Shown: positions 1 to 8,982 of the stretch, piece by piece
How positions within the stretch are numbered: the first letter of the stretch is position 1
How the letters are laid out: every line of letters starts with the position of its first letter
Origin: RBG-16-49-21 sp040768125
Lineage (GTDB): Bacteria; Spirochaetota; UBA4802; UBA5550
Length of the DNA stretch: 64,000 bases
Direction of reading: 5' to 3'
NCBI GenBank assembly: GCA_040768125.1
Contig: JAXGNG010000001.1
Coordinates: forward strand, 1,240,001 to 1,304,000
Position numbers and translations under genes: made by a program
The notes under the pieces: model-generated
Databases searched by the model: none
The model's input: the letters and a program-made list of their open reading frames with translations, nothing else
Told to the model about the DNA's origin: nothing

Positions 1-15
1 TGTGGGCCTCGATGG

Positions 16-1203
16 TTACCCTGGGGTGCTCGGCTGTTTCCCGGAACGGATAATGATCGATTCCTTAAGCCTGTGAAACGGATATTCTGCCAGGAGATAC
101 AGCGCTACCGAGATAATGAAGGTGCCTGCCACGTAGATAAGAAAAATCCCGTAGAACCGTCCGTACGTCATCTCCACACCTTTCATCTTGAAGAATCCTA
201 TGGTGACCATGGGGGTGATCAGATGCCAGAGGAACATGGTATAACTTACTCGGGAAAAGGGAATGAACGGCCGCATGCTGAAAAATTTTCCGACGATGGA
301 GTCCCCCGTGAGAACCGGAAGGATAACCAGGCCGTATCCCAAGGCAAATAGATTATACTTGGCATGTATAATGGACGTGCCCGAGAAAAGGTGCTGGTTC
401 AAATGGGAGACGATTAGTACCGCCAGTCCGAGGGCCATGAGGAGGTTTCCCCGCCAGCCTCTCAGCCTGGTGAAAGATTTATCATAAAGGGAGAATGCCT
501 CGAAGAGAAAAATGCCGATCAGCACCGAATCAAAGCGGAAATAATCGGTGTTGAAAACGGTTCCCGCATCGGCCAATGCGAGCCTTGCGCAGGTAATTGT
601 GATATAGGAGACGGCGAGGAGGGCGATTCTCGTCGCGGGACCCTTCTTGAAGTAGAAAAAATACGCTAGAGGTGGGAAAAAGAGATAAAACTGCATGAGA
701 AGTGAAAGTGCCCAGGAGTGGGGTACACCCCCCTTGAATATATTTGAAACGAATAAAGCGTCATGTACGACGGAATTGATATGCAGTTCGACGAACCGGA
801 TATTCTCCATAATTGCCTCGGTGGGGGGCATGGCCTTCAGGGCCGAAAGCTTCATCATCATGACGAGGGTCGAGACAATAATTAATAGATAATATGCCGG
901 CAAGATTCGGAAGACCCTTTTTATGTAAAATTGGGTGAAATAGCGTTTTCTTTTGGAGAGGTTTGCGTGCAGTTCGCGGGTAATAAGAAAGCCGCTGAGT
1001 ATAAAAAATAAATCCACGCCGGAGTTGAGGTTTTCCTGTATGGAGGAGATGATCCAATTCATCCCGCTGAACGTTTCCATTATTTTTACGGCACCGTCGA
1101 AATGGTAGAGCATGACAAACAAGATGGCAAAAGCCCGGATTCCGTTCAGCGGTTGAATTTCATTTTCATTTACTGAAAATAGAGATCTCAAGGCCCGAAT
1201 CAT
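16..1203 (-). CDS. Acyltransferase family 3 (OafA/YrhL-like) membrane O-acyltransferase
   Basis: 395-residue polytopic membrane protein of the acyltransferase-3 family, which transfers acetyl or other acyl groups onto surface polysaccharides or lipids. The family signature is seen near residues 19-35 (NGIRAFAILFVMLYHF, catalytic-type His at 34), followed by the second hallmark segment DLFFILSGFLITRE near 65-80 and about ten hydrophobic segments. The length is normal for the membrane domain alone, with no C-terminal SGNH domain. A good ribosome site (GGAGGAAC) lies just before the ATG. The acceptor cannot be read from sequence. The stop codon lies inside the window, so the gene is complete. 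Local GC is lower than in the following genes. Confidence 0.88.
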   Translation of the reverse strand: MIRALRSLFSVNENEIQPLNGIRAFAILFVMLYHFDGAVKIMETFSGMNWIISSIQENLNSGVDLFFILSGFLITRELHANLSKRKRYFTQFYIKRVFRILPAYYLLIIVSTLVMMMKLSALKAMPPTEAIMENIRFVELHINSVVHDALFVSNIFKGGVPHSWALSLLMQFYLFFPPLAYFFYFKKGPATRIALLAVSYITITCARLALADAGTVFNTDYFRFDSVLIGIFLFEAFSLYDKSFTRLRGWRGNLLMALGLAVLIVSHLNQHLFSGTSIIHAKYNLFALGYGLVILPVLTGDSIVGKFFSMRPFIPFSRVSYTMFLWHLITPMVTIGFFKMKGVEMTYGRFYGIFLIYVAGTFIISVALYLLAEYPFHRLKESIIIRSGKQPSTPG

Positions 1204-1790
1204 ATGTTCCTCCGTTTCTGTTCACCCATACAACCGGTGGTTTCGGTTCCTAGAGTTATCGGAAGTGAAGCCTGCCTGATACTTAGCACAAGCAGACGAT
1301 TCAACATGCCGAGTCATCCTGCGGGTTCTGCTGTGGAATTGATTGTAATGGATGATATTATTTGTCATGTCTTTTTTTTGTTGTGGGGGAAAAACGGTTG
1401 GTGGCCCGTTATCCTTGGTCATTTACAAAGATGCTCAATACATCCTGGCTCTGAGCGGAACAAGCACTGCTTGTGTGCTTAATGCCGATTAATAATGACA
1501 GGTGGGTTTGTTATATGTCCGGGTTGGGGTCCATGGAAGGGCAGAGCCGATAAACAGTTAATACAGGACGGTTTACTCCTGACGACACTGACCAGTCTTT
1601 TTTTTGCGGAAGGTCTTCATCATGCAGACGAAATCCCTCTACCTGAGCGGGCTTTTCGGCATGCTTAAAAAAGACTTTTTAAAATAAGGGACCTCCGCAT
1701 GGCAGAAGCGGTTGTTTCCCAGGGGGCTTTTTCTAGCCGTCCTTCGATTGTTCCGCCGGCTTCATAATGACACGTCAATCGTTTCACGAC
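1204..1790. other. Intergenic region, about 590 bp, no convincing gene
   Basis: Lies between the start of the acyltransferase gene and the terminator of the flagellin gene. Open frames here lack ribosome sites and resemble no family known to me. A 10-bp inverted repeat (AGTCTTTTTT at 1594-1603, AAAAAAGACT at 1667-1676) flanks a 21-codon open frame at 1622-1687. It could be a remnant or a small gene, but nothing proves expression. Confidence 0.5.
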
Positions 1791-1821
1791 AAAAAAAAGC
1801 CGGGCCCAGGGGCCCGGCTTT
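1791..1821 (-). terminator. Rho-independent terminator of the flagellin gene
   Basis: A nine-base GC-rich inverted repeat (GCCGGGCCC at 1799-1807 and its complement at 1810-1818) is followed, on the minus strand, by eight or more T residues. It begins 27 bases after the flagellin stop. The very stable stem fits an abundant transcript. Confidence 0.9.
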
Positions 1822-1847
1822 CGACCGTGCGAATCGATCTTCCCGCG

Positions 1848-2696
1848 CTATCGCAACAGCTCCAGGACCGTCTGCGACTTCGCGTTCGCCTGGGCGAGCA
1901 TCGACGTGGCCGCCTGGGTCAGGATCTGGTACCGGACATAGGAGGACATCTGCTCCGCCATGTCGGTGTCCCGGATCCTTGATTCCGAGGCCTGGACGTT
2001 CTCGTAGGCGTTCATCAGGCCCTTGGCCGTGTGCTCGAGCCTGTTGTAGTAGGCCCCGAGGTCAGCGCGCTGCTTGGAGATCAGCCTGAGGGCCTCGTCC
2101 GCCAGCCCGATGACCGAGTTCGCCTTGCCCGGCGTCGAGATCGAGATGAACGTGAGCACCGTGGGGTTCCTGAGCCCCAGGGCCGCCGTCGTCATGGTCT
2201 CGATGAAGACCCGCTCGCGCTGGTGCATGTTCGGGCCCATGTGGAACCACATCGAGGCGGTGGGATGGAGCCGCGCGAAGGAGCCGGTGAGCAGCTTCAT
2301 CTTGTTGAACTCCGCCTGGGAGGCGATCCGGTCGACCTCGTCCACGAGCTCGGAGATCTCCACCTGGATCAGCTGGCGGTCCTCATTGGTATAGATGCCG
2401 TTCGCCGCCTGGACCGCGAGGACCCGGATGCGCTGAAGGATGCTGTGGACCTGGTCCAGGTATCCCTCCGCGGTCTGGATCATTGACATGCCGTCCTCGG
2501 TGTTCCGCTCGGCCTGGCGGAGGCCCTGGATCTGCGAACGCATTTTTTCCGATACCGCGAGACCGGAGGCGTCGTCGCCTGCCTTGTTTATCCTCATGCC
2601 GGACGAGAGCTTCTCGATGTCCTTGGTGAGGCTCCAGTCATGGAATTTGAGGGTGCGGTGGGAAAAGACGGCTGCGATGTTGTGGTTTATAATCAT
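1848..2696 (-). CDS. flaB: Periplasmic flagellar filament core protein FlaB (flagellin)
   Basis: 282-residue flagellin, the core filament protein of spirochaete periplasmic flagella. The start is the ATG at 2696, giving the canonical N-terminus MIINHNIAA, because AAGGAGGA sits 5-6 bases upstream; longer starts would add a non-family leader. The N-terminal D0/D1 helix contains LSSGMRINKAGDDASGLAVS. The spirochaete FlaB middle SMWFHMGPNMHQRERVFIET lies near residues 148-167, and the C-terminal helix ends QANAKSQTVLELLR. No variable D2/D3 domain is present, as is usual in FlaB. It is monocistronic, with a strong terminator and a structured leader that looks CsrA-regulated (see 2701-2736). Confidence 0.96.
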   Translation of the reverse strand: MIINHNIAAVFSHRTLKFHDWSLTKDIEKLSSGMRINKAGDDASGLAVSEKMRSQIQGLRQAERNTEDGMSMIQTAEGYLDQVHSILQRIRVLAVQAANGIYTNEDRQLIQVEISELVDEVDRIASQAEFNKMKLLTGSFARLHPTASMWFHMGPNMHQRERVFIETMTTAALGLRNPTVLTFISISTPGKANSVIGLADEALRLISKQRADLGAYYNRLEHTAKGLMNAYENVQASESRIRDTDMAEQMSSYVRYQILTQAATSMLAQANAKSQTVLELLR

Positions 2697-2700
2697 ATTT

Positions 2701-2736
2701 TCCTCCTTGAAATATCCCGCCATCATCCTTGATGGC
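2701..2736 (-). promoter_or_regulatory. flaB leader hairpin with two CsrA-type GGA sites
   Basis: On the minus-strand transcript a perfect 7-bp stem (GCCATCA / TGATGGC, plus-strand 2719-2736) displays AGGA as its tetraloop. The surrounding bases CAAGGATG match the core of the CsrA consensus CARGGAUG. A second CAAGGA overlaps the ribosome site about 20 bases downstream (2701-2709). A loop GGA plus a GGA in the Shine-Dalgarno is the arrangement known for flagellin leaders of Bacillus, and CsrA control of flaB is reported in Borrelia. No csrA gene lies in the window, so binding is inferred. Confidence 0.6.
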
Positions 2737-2738
2737 AT

Positions 2739-3152
2739 ATAAACATTTCTTTATTTGTCAGTCAGATGGTCGTCATTTTTGTAAGGGCAATTAAACCTGA
2801 TTAGAAGAGATTAAAGGCGATTATAAAAAAATATGATTCAATAATGGTAATATTCATTGATATTGGCTTGAAATAAAAAAATTTCAGCCAGCCCCTCCCG
2901 GGTTCTCCGGAGGGTGCCGATCCTTCGTGAATCGAGGCTCATGTACTGTTGACGGCTGCACCGGAGGGAAATCACGCATATCAGGGGAAATGACGGGGCA
3001 GGGCCATGCCCTGGTGTCAGAGTAAAAAAAACCCCTGCCATACTTTTCTCTTGATTTTTACCCTGTGAAACATGTAATAGGTTCCCGATGGAACGGCGTG
3101 AGCGGGGCGGCAGGGCGCATCCCGGCCATAGAGTATGACAAGAGGATCGGAA
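2739..3152. promoter_or_regulatory. Divergent intergenic region with a short repeat and a sigma-70-type promoter
   Basis: Region between flaB and the DUF1846 gene; the flaB-proximal 150 bases are AT-rich and should hold the flaB promoter, but no clean sigma-28 or sigma-70 match was found. One copy of the 20-base repeat TGGTGTCAGAGTAAAAAAAA lies at 3012-3031. For the rightward gene, TTGATT (3051-3056) and TAATAG (3075-3080) are 18 bases apart, a reasonable housekeeping promoter. Confidence 0.5.
3012..3031 (+). repeat. Short dispersed repeat, copy 1 (RAYT-associated type)
   Basis: TGGTGTCAGAGTAAAAAAAA is identical over 20 bases to 43059-43078, which lies just upstream of a REP-associated-type transposase gene. 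A shorter core GTCAGAGTAAA recurs at 61406-61416. Confidence 0.6.
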
Positions 3153-4667
3153 ATGGGGAACAGGGGCTTCGATAACGAGATATATCTCCGGGAACAGAAA
3201 AAATTGATCCTGGAGAGGGTACAGTCCTTTAACAACAAGCTTTACCTCGAGTTCGGCGGGAAGCTGATGTTCGATTACCACGCGGCGCGCGTCCTGCCCG
3301 GTTACGATCCGAACGTGAAGATGCGCCTTCTCCGGGAGCTTTCCGAGCGGGCCGACATCATCCTCTGCATTTACGCCGGCGACATCGAGCGGAAGAAAGT
3401 CAGGGCGGATTTCGGCATCACCTATGACGCCGACGCCATGAAGCTGATCGACGACCTGAACGACCGCGGGATAAGCATTCTTGCCGTGGTGGTGACGCGC
3501 TTCGAAAACCAGCCCGCCGCCTGCATGTTCAGGGACAAGCTCGAGAGGAGGGGCGTGCGGGTCTATACCCACCGCTACACGAAGGGATACCCCACTGACG
3601 TGGACCTGGTGGTGAGCCCCGAGGGATACGGCGCCAACGAGTACATCGAAACGCGCAATCCCCTCGTGGTGGTCACGGGGCCCGGTCCCGGGAGCGGCAA
3701 GATGGCCACCTGCCTTTCCCAGGTCTACCACGATCACCAGCGGGGCCTCCGCAGCGGCTACGCCAAGTTCGAGACCTTTCCCATCTGGAACCTCCCCCTG
3801 AAGCACCCGGTGAACATCGCCTACGAGGCCGCCACGGCCGATATAGGGGACTTCAACCTCATCGACCCGTATCACATGGAGGCGTACGGAACGATTTCAA
3901 TTAACTACAACCGGGACGTCGAGACCTACCCGGTCCTGAAACGGATTCTCGGCAAGATCGGGGGGGGCGATTTCATGTACAAGTCTCCCACGGACATGGG
4001 CGTCAACTGCGTTGCCGCGGGCATCCTGGACGACGGGGCGGTGCGGGAGGCGTCCCGGCAGGAGATCATCAGGAGGTATTTCCGGTACTCCTGCGAATAC
4101 CTCCTCGGGCTTACCGGGAGGGACACCGTGGAGAAGGTGGAGCTCCTCATGGACGAGCTTTCCATCAATCCCGAAGACCGCGCCATCGTGGCCCCCGCGC
4201 GTTCCGCCGCGGAGGAGGCCCGGGAGACGGGCAAGGGCAACGACGGCATATTCTGCGGCGCGGCCCTCGAGATGCCGGGGGGCGGGATCATAACCGGCAA
4301 GAACTCGCCCCTCCTGCACGCCTCCCCGAGCGTGGTGCTCAACGCCATCAAGCTTCTCGCGGGAATCCCGGACGGGATACATCTCCTCTCGCCCCACGTT
4401 ATCGAATCAATCCGGAGCCTGAAGAGGGACGTCCTCGGGTCGAGGACCGTGAGCCTCAACCTCGAGGAGACCCTTATCGCACTCTGCATCAGCGCGGCGA
4501 CGAACCCCGCGGCGCACGCCGCCATGGAAAAATTGAAAAACCTCGCCGGGTGCGAAATGCACATGACGCACATACCCGCCCCCGGTGACGACGCGGGACT
4601 CAGGAAACTCGGGATCAACCTTACCACGGACCCGAACTTCTCGAGCAAGAGCCTGTTTGTCGTGTGA
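3153..4667 (+). CDS. DUF1846 family protein
   Basis: 504-residue cytoplasmic protein of the DUF1846 family, which is conserved over its whole length in firmicutes and scattered other bacteria and has no settled function. Recognisable blocks are LYLEFGGKLMFDYHAARVLP near the N-terminus, VVVTGPGPGSGKMATCLSQ (a glycine-rich nucleotide-binding-like loop) near residue 180, KFETFPIWNLPLKHPVN, and YKSPTDMGVN. The start at 3153 is preferred because AGAGGA stands six bases before it; an ATG at 3135 has no ribosome site. A G8 tract occurs at 3960-3967. A Crp/Fnr-like gene follows after 55 bases in the same direction, so the two may be cotranscribed. Confidence 0.85.
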   Translation: MGNRGFDNEIYLREQKKLILERVQSFNNKLYLEFGGKLMFDYHAARVLPGYDPNVKMRLLRELSERADIILCIYAGDIERKKVRADFGITYDADAMKLIDDLNDRGISILAVVVTRFENQPAACMFRDKLERRGVRVYTHRYTKGYPTDVDLVVSPEGYGANEYIETRNPLVVVTGPGPGSGKMATCLSQVYHDHQRGLRSGYAKFETFPIWNLPLKHPVNIAYEAATADIGDFNLIDPYHMEAYGTISINYNRDVETYPVLKRILGKIGGGDFMYKSPTDMGVNCVAAGILDDGAVREASRQEIIRRYFRYSCEYLLGLTGRDTVEKVELLMDELSINPEDRAIVAPARSAAEEARETGKGNDGIFCGAALEMPGGGIITGKNSPLLHASPSVVLNAIKLLAGIPDGIHLLSPHVIESIRSLKRDVLGSRTVSLNLEETLIALCISAATNPAAHAAMEKLKNLAGCEMHMTHIPAPGDDAGLRKLGINLTTDPNFSSKSLFVV

Positions 4668-4722
4668 GTCCCGCCCGCTCCGCGGGGACGGGAGCGCCCG
4701 GCGAATCTGCCAGGAGGAAGCC

Positions 4723-5340
4723 ATGAGCAAGCTCGTGAAATACTACGGAGTCAATTTCTCCAGGGGCGACTACATCTTCCGCGAGGGCGATCCCGCCGAC
4801 GTGATGTACATGATCCACCGGGGAAGGGTGCAGATCATCAAGGGCGCCGGCACCTTCGACGAGGAGATACGGATACTGGGGGAGGGTGAGTTCATCGGCG
4901 AGATGGCGGTGATCAACCGGATGCCCCGGTCCGCGAGCGCCCTGGCCCTTGATGACTGCGTCCTCATCAAGATGGACCGGGAGTCCTTCGACGAGACGGT
5001 GAAGAAGAGCCACGAGTTCGCCAAGAGCGTGATAGGCTTTCTCTCCGACCGCCTCCGGGAAACCGACGAACTCCTGATGGTCTTCGCGCGGGAGAACCGC
5101 GCCATGAAGGTTCACGGGGAACTTCTCGCCCAGTTGCTCGGGGGGGGGAGGCGCGACGCCTCGGGGCGGTGGCGCCTCATCGACTTCGCTCGGTTCACGG
5201 ACAGGGCGGCGAGAAATCTTTCCTGGAGCAGGGAGCACGTGCAGTCCGTGGTGGCGGAACTGGTGGCCGCGGATGAGATCCAGATGAAAAAGGACCGCTA
5301 CGGAACGGAGTGGCTGGCTCTAGGTGCCGGTGGGGAGTGA
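4723..5340 (+). CDS. Crp/Fnr-like protein with cyclic-nucleotide-binding domain
   Basis: 205 residues. The N-terminal beta-roll of the cNMP-binding fold is clear (FREGDPADVMYMIHRGRVQI, then GEGEFIGEMAVINRMPRSAS, the phosphate-binding-cassette region). A long connecting helix follows, and then a C-terminal 60-residue segment that looks like a winged helix (LSWSREHVQSVVAELVAADE, then a charged wing). There are no Fnr-type cysteines. The start follows AGGAGGAA by five bases. A G9 tract at 5140-5148 encodes a Gly-Gly-Gly linker between the two domains. It may regulate the DUF1846 gene or respond to cAMP or another nucleotide; the ligand cannot be read. Confidence 0.8.
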   Translation: MSKLVKYYGVNFSRGDYIFREGDPADVMYMIHRGRVQIIKGAGTFDEEIRILGEGEFIGEMAVINRMPRSASALALDDCVLIKMDRESFDETVKKSHEFAKSVIGFLSDRLRETDELLMVFARENRAMKVHGELLAQLLGGGRRDASGRWRLIDFARFTDRAARNLSWSREHVQSVVAELVAADEIQMKKDRYGTEWLALGAGGE

Positions 5341-5348
5341 TCCCCCCG

Positions 5349-6617
5349 TTACGCCTCGCGGTCCGGATAGCGGCTCTCGATGTTCCGGATCACATCGAGG
5401 GAATCGAAGAATATCTCCACGAGCTCCGGGTCGAATTTTTTGCCCGACATCTTCCTGATCTCGTCCAGCACCGCTCCCTCGTCCCAGGCTTCCTTGTAGA
5501 CCCGCTTTGACGAAAGGGCGTCGAACACGTCCGCCAGGGCGACGATCCTTCCGAAAATCGGGATCTCCTCGCCCCTGAGGGGGACCGCGCGGCCCTTCCC
5601 GTCCTTCTCCAGGGGAGCTCCCGTCGCCGCGTCGATCCGTCCCGGGTAGCCCGTGCCGTCCCAGTTCTCATGGTGTGTCAGGGCCACCTCCGCCGCCATC
5701 TCGTCAAATTCCGACTGCCGCTGGGTGAAGAGCCGCGCGCCCTGGAAAGTGTGGGATTTCATGATCTCGAACTCCTCGGGGGTGAAGCGGGCGGGCTTTT
5801 TCAGTATCAGGTCCGAGATCGCGACCTTGCCCACGTCATGGAGCATGGCCGCCATGCGGAGGGCGTCCTTCTTCCGGTCGATCTCCTCCCCCGGGAGGCC
5901 CCGGCGCTTCGCCCAGGACTCGTAGATCTCCACGGCGTAGGAGGCGACGCGGTTGACGTGGGGCCCCGTCTCCTTCGGGTCGCGGAGCTCCGCCATGCTT
6001 ATCATCCTCAGGATCAGGGCACGGGTCATCTGGGCGCGCTGAAGGATCATGCTGGCGATGGAGGCGAAATGGAGGCCGATCATCTCGTCATGGGCGTCGA
6101 AGCTTCCGGTGAAGCACTCGTTTTCGGCGCACTCGCCCTTCGGGCCGGGATTGAGGGAATTGATGATCTGCATCACCCCCAGGATCTCGTTCCGGTTGTT
6201 CTTGAGGGGTATCGTCAGTATCGACTTGGTGCGGTATCCCGATTTTTTGTCCGACGTGGGATTGAAGCGGTAGGGCGCGTCGGCGGGGATTTCGTAGGCG
6301 TCGGGCGTGTTCAGTATCTCCCCCGTGAGGGCCGCGTATCCCGAGAGGGAGTTCCTGGTTATGGGAAAGTGAAAGGTGTTGTAGATGAGCTTCTGCCCCG
6401 GGGGGAGCTTTCTCTGGATCGATTCGGTCTGCACGTGGGTGAAGACGAGCTCGTCCCCTTCCTTGATCTGGATGGAGGCGGCGTCCGCGTTCAGGATGTG
6501 ACGGGCTTCGGTGAGGATCCTGTCGAGGAGGATGTCGAGGTCCTGGACGGTGTTGAGTTCCGAGCTGAGGCGTATGATATCGTCGAGCGTATGCCGGTCG
6601 TCATGCATGGGGAACAC
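5349..6617 (-). CDS. GAF-HD-GYP protein, probable cyclic-di-GMP phosphodiesterase
   Basis: 422 residues. The N-terminal GAF-type sensor (about 15-190, with SILTIPLKNNRNEILGVMQI) is fused to a C-terminal HD-GYP domain (about 205-415). The metal-binding HD is in MLHDVGKVAI, the second histidine cluster is SHTFQGARLF and LTHHENWDGTGYP, and the GYP triad is intact in GTGYP. Such proteins hydrolyse c-di-GMP to pGpG or GMP in response to a small ligand. There is no receiver domain or membrane segment, so it is a cytoplasmic sensor. It converges on the Crp-like gene with an eight-base gap. Confidence 0.92.
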   Translation of the reverse strand: MFPMHDDRHTLDDIIRLSSELNTVQDLDILLDRILTEARHILNADAASIQIKEGDELVFTHVQTESIQRKLPPGQKLIYNTFHFPITRNSLSGYAALTGEILNTPDAYEIPADAPYRFNPTSDKKSGYRTKSILTIPLKNNRNEILGVMQIINSLNPGPKGECAENECFTGSFDAHDEMIGLHFASIASMILQRAQMTRALILRMISMAELRDPKETGPHVNRVASYAVEIYESWAKRRGLPGEEIDRKKDALRMAAMLHDVGKVAISDLILKKPARFTPEEFEIMKSHTFQGARLFTQRQSEFDEMAAEVALTHHENWDGTGYPGRIDAATGAPLEKDGKGRAVPLRGEEIPIFGRIVALADVFDALSSKRVYKEAWDEGAVLDEIRKMSGKKFDPELVEIFFDSLDVIRNIESRYPDREA

Positions 6618-6797
6618 CCCGGTGAAATTGATACTGCATCATGTCCCGGTGAGCCTTGTTTGCAATAACTTTTTTGCCGCGTCCATGGTTATCGGGGACT
6701 TCCCCCCCGGCGGAACTTCGGCACACTTTCCGTATCGTGAAAAAAACTTGACATAACCCCTTCGGGATGAAGGGTTAAGGGTGAGTACGCGACGGCC

Positions 6798-7790
6798 ATG
6801 CAACGATACCTTTTTATCACTATCGACACGGAAGAGGACGACTGGGGCGAATACAATGCCCGTCCCTCGGTTGAAAACATCTACCGGATACCGCGTCTCC
6901 AGGAAGTGTTCGACAGGCATGCCGCGATCCCCACGTACCTGATAAATTATCCCGTGGCCACTGACCCGGGGTCCGTGAAACTATTGAGGGGGATCCATGA
7001 GCGTGGAGGGTGCGAAATCGGGTCCCATCTTCATCCCTGGAACACGCCTCCCCTGGAGGAGGAGCGAACGCCCCGCAACCTCTACATGCACAACCTTCCC
7101 GTGGAGTTGATCCGGAAAAAAATGGAAACCCTCCACGGGGTGATCCGAAAGAATTTCGGCGTTGAGCCCGTCAGTTTCAGGGCCGGCAGGTGGGGCTTCG
7201 ACAGGAACGTGGCAGGGGTGATCAGGAGCATGGGCTACCGGGTTGACACCTCCATGACCCCCTTTTTCGAGTGGGATGATTACGAGGGAGGGCCGGTATT
7301 CGGCCTCAAGAGCAACGGCATGTTTTACTTCAATGAAACGGAGTATCGTCCCCCGCGGAAGGGTGATTCCCGGCGGATCGGGGGAACCGGGGACTACCTT
7401 CTCCAGGTGCCGCCGACCATGGGATTCCTGCAGCCCTATTTCCGCTTCGCGGATCTGCTGAGAAACTCGTTCCGGAAGAAGGTCTTTTCCCGGTTCAGGG
7501 TCCTCGGTATGATGGAAAAGCTCGGGATCATGAATTTCCGGTGGCTTTCCCCCGAGAATTCCTTTGTCGAGGACATGATCGCCCTGTCGCGGATCGTTCT
7601 CAGGAAGGGCGTTCCCTTCCTGAACATGTTTTTTCACTCCACGAGCCTGGTCCCCGGGAGATCCCCGTTCATCAAGACCGAGGCGGACGTGGAGGAGATG
7701 CTGCGGAAAATCGACGCGTACCTACAGTTTGCCAACCGAGAAGACATTCAATCCGTGGGCTTGTCCGGAGCCGGGGAGTTAATGCGATGA
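6798..7790 (+). CDS. Polysaccharide deacetylase family protein
   Basis: 330 residues with a NodB-like fold. The first motif TIDTEEDDWGEY carries the metal-binding Asp pair and the second, CEIGSHLHPWN, the His-x-His. FRAGRWGFD is the family's Arg-containing third motif. No signal peptide is seen, so it acts in the cytoplasm, as in the subgroup found in capsule and exopolysaccharide clusters rather than the secreted peptidoglycan deacetylases. The stop overlaps the start of the next gene by four bases (ATGA), showing translational coupling with a GNAT-like protein. Sugar substrate unknown. Confidence 0.85.
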   Translation: MQRYLFITIDTEEDDWGEYNARPSVENIYRIPRLQEVFDRHAAIPTYLINYPVATDPGSVKLLRGIHERGGCEIGSHLHPWNTPPLEEERTPRNLYMHNLPVELIRKKMETLHGVIRKNFGVEPVSFRAGRWGFDRNVAGVIRSMGYRVDTSMTPFFEWDDYEGGPVFGLKSNGMFYFNETEYRPPRKGDSRRIGGTGDYLLQVPPTMGFLQPYFRFADLLRNSFRKKVFSRFRVLGMMEKLGIMNFRWLSPENSFVEDMIALSRIVLRKGVPFLNMFFHSTSLVPGRSPFIKTEADVEEMLRKIDAYLQFANREDIQSVGLSGAGELMR

Positions 7791-8827
7791 AGAAATCCAG
7801 GGATAAAATCAGGATGTATTCCGGACGTGATGAAGGGAATGTCTTCAGGCTGCATAATGAAACGGCAGACGGGAATTTTGATCCGGAATTCTGGAGCTGG
7901 AAGTACTTCTCTTACCCGAAAGGGCCCGGGTGGGTGAACCTGGCCGTGTCGGAGAATGAAATCGTGGGCCAGTATTCCCTCATGAGGTACCATCTCAACT
8001 TCCTTGGGGAGGAAATCGTTGCGGCGCAATCCTCGGATACTCTGGTGAGAAGCGACCAGAGACGAAAAAGATGGATGACCAGGCTCGCCGACCATGTCTA
8101 CGCAAAGGCCACCCGTGATGGGGCGTGGGCGATTTACGGATTCCCGAACAGGAACAGTTATCCCGTGGCGATGAAGCAGCTCGATTTCATGAGGATCTGT
8201 CATCTAAGCTATTACAATATGAAACTTGGCGGTGACGGGCCGGCGTGGCGGGTCCTGGGGCCCCTGGGTCACATGTTTCACTTTCTCGCGGCAGGGCTGC
8301 GCTACGTGATAAACGCAAGGCTGAAAATTAAGAAGGTGCGCGTCGAGAAAATGACGGATCTCCCTGAAGGAATATCGGATTTCCTCAGGGTGATAAACAC
8401 CTACGAGGTGTTGTCGGTCTGGAAAGACGCGGAGTACCTCCGGTGGCGATATGTTAACCACCCCAGGCATGCCTACGTGTTTTATCCTCTTTTCGTTAAC
8501 GACACTCTCCAGGGCCTCGTGGTGGCTCGAAAACTGGGCAACCAGCTGGTGGTGTGCGAGATGCTTAACAGGGGAAAGGATATACAATTGGGCATGATCC
8601 ACCTGCTTTATATAGTGAAGAGCAATTATTTCTCCGGCATAAAAGAAGTAGCGTTCCTTGGACATGATAACGGTTATTTCGAATCTGTCTTCAGCAGGGT
8701 CGGATTCAGAAGAAGCTATTCCCATGTTGTCTGCCTGGGGCGGGTTCCCAAAGAGGGTAGATTCAGGCAGCATTTCATGATTCCCGAGAACTGGACACTT
8801 GTGTACGGCGACACCGACATAATATAA
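7787..8827 (+). CDS. GNAT-fold acetyltransferase-like protein of polysaccharide clusters
   Basis: 346 residues. The N-terminal part (FDPEFWSWKYFSYPKGPGWVNLAVSENEIVGQ) resembles Eis/GNAT-type acyltransferases that occur beside polysaccharide deacetylases, and a second GNAT-like half follows (LRWRYVNHPRHAYVFYPLF). The start ATG lies inside the previous stop codon (ATGA), so the two proteins are made together and probably modify the same amino sugar by deacetylation and reacylation. The exact family is inferred from local similarity only; the acyl-CoA loop is not obvious. Confidence 0.62.
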   Translation: MKKSRDKIRMYSGRDEGNVFRLHNETADGNFDPEFWSWKYFSYPKGPGWVNLAVSENEIVGQYSLMRYHLNFLGEEIVAAQSSDTLVRSDQRRKRWMTRLADHVYAKATRDGAWAIYGFPNRNSYPVAMKQLDFMRICHLSYYNMKLGGDGPAWRVLGPLGHMFHFLAAGLRYVINARLKIKKVRVEKMTDLPEGISDFLRVINTYEVLSVWKDAEYLRWRYVNHPRHAYVFYPLFVNDTLQGLVVARKLGNQLVVCEMLNRGKDIQLGMIHLLYIVKSNYFSGIKEVAFLGHDNGYFESVFSRVGFRRSYSHVVCLGRVPKEGRFRQHFMIPENWTLVYGDTDII

Positions 8828-8982
8828 TCAATCCCGTGCATGCGTGGTCGTGGCGGATTATCAGTCTGCAGTGATCCGGCACAGGAGACGGAATAGGTTG
8901 AATTGAATTCACGGCTGTTTTTCATGGCGGGATATGCGGTTCTCCTCTTTTCCCGCACACTTTATATGGTGGGGTACTGCCC

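Noticed and set aside
1204..1482. 92-codon frame downstream of the acyltransferase start
   Set aside because: No ribosome site; begins inside the acyltransferase promoter region; no similarity.
2740..2850. Sigma-28 promoter for flaB
   Set aside because: TAAAG and GCC-containing pieces are present, but the spacing is two bases short of consensus and the -10 is weak.
2838..3875. 345-codon minus-strand frame over the DUF1846 gene
   Set aside because: Shadow frame; the DUF1846 match on the plus strand is clear.
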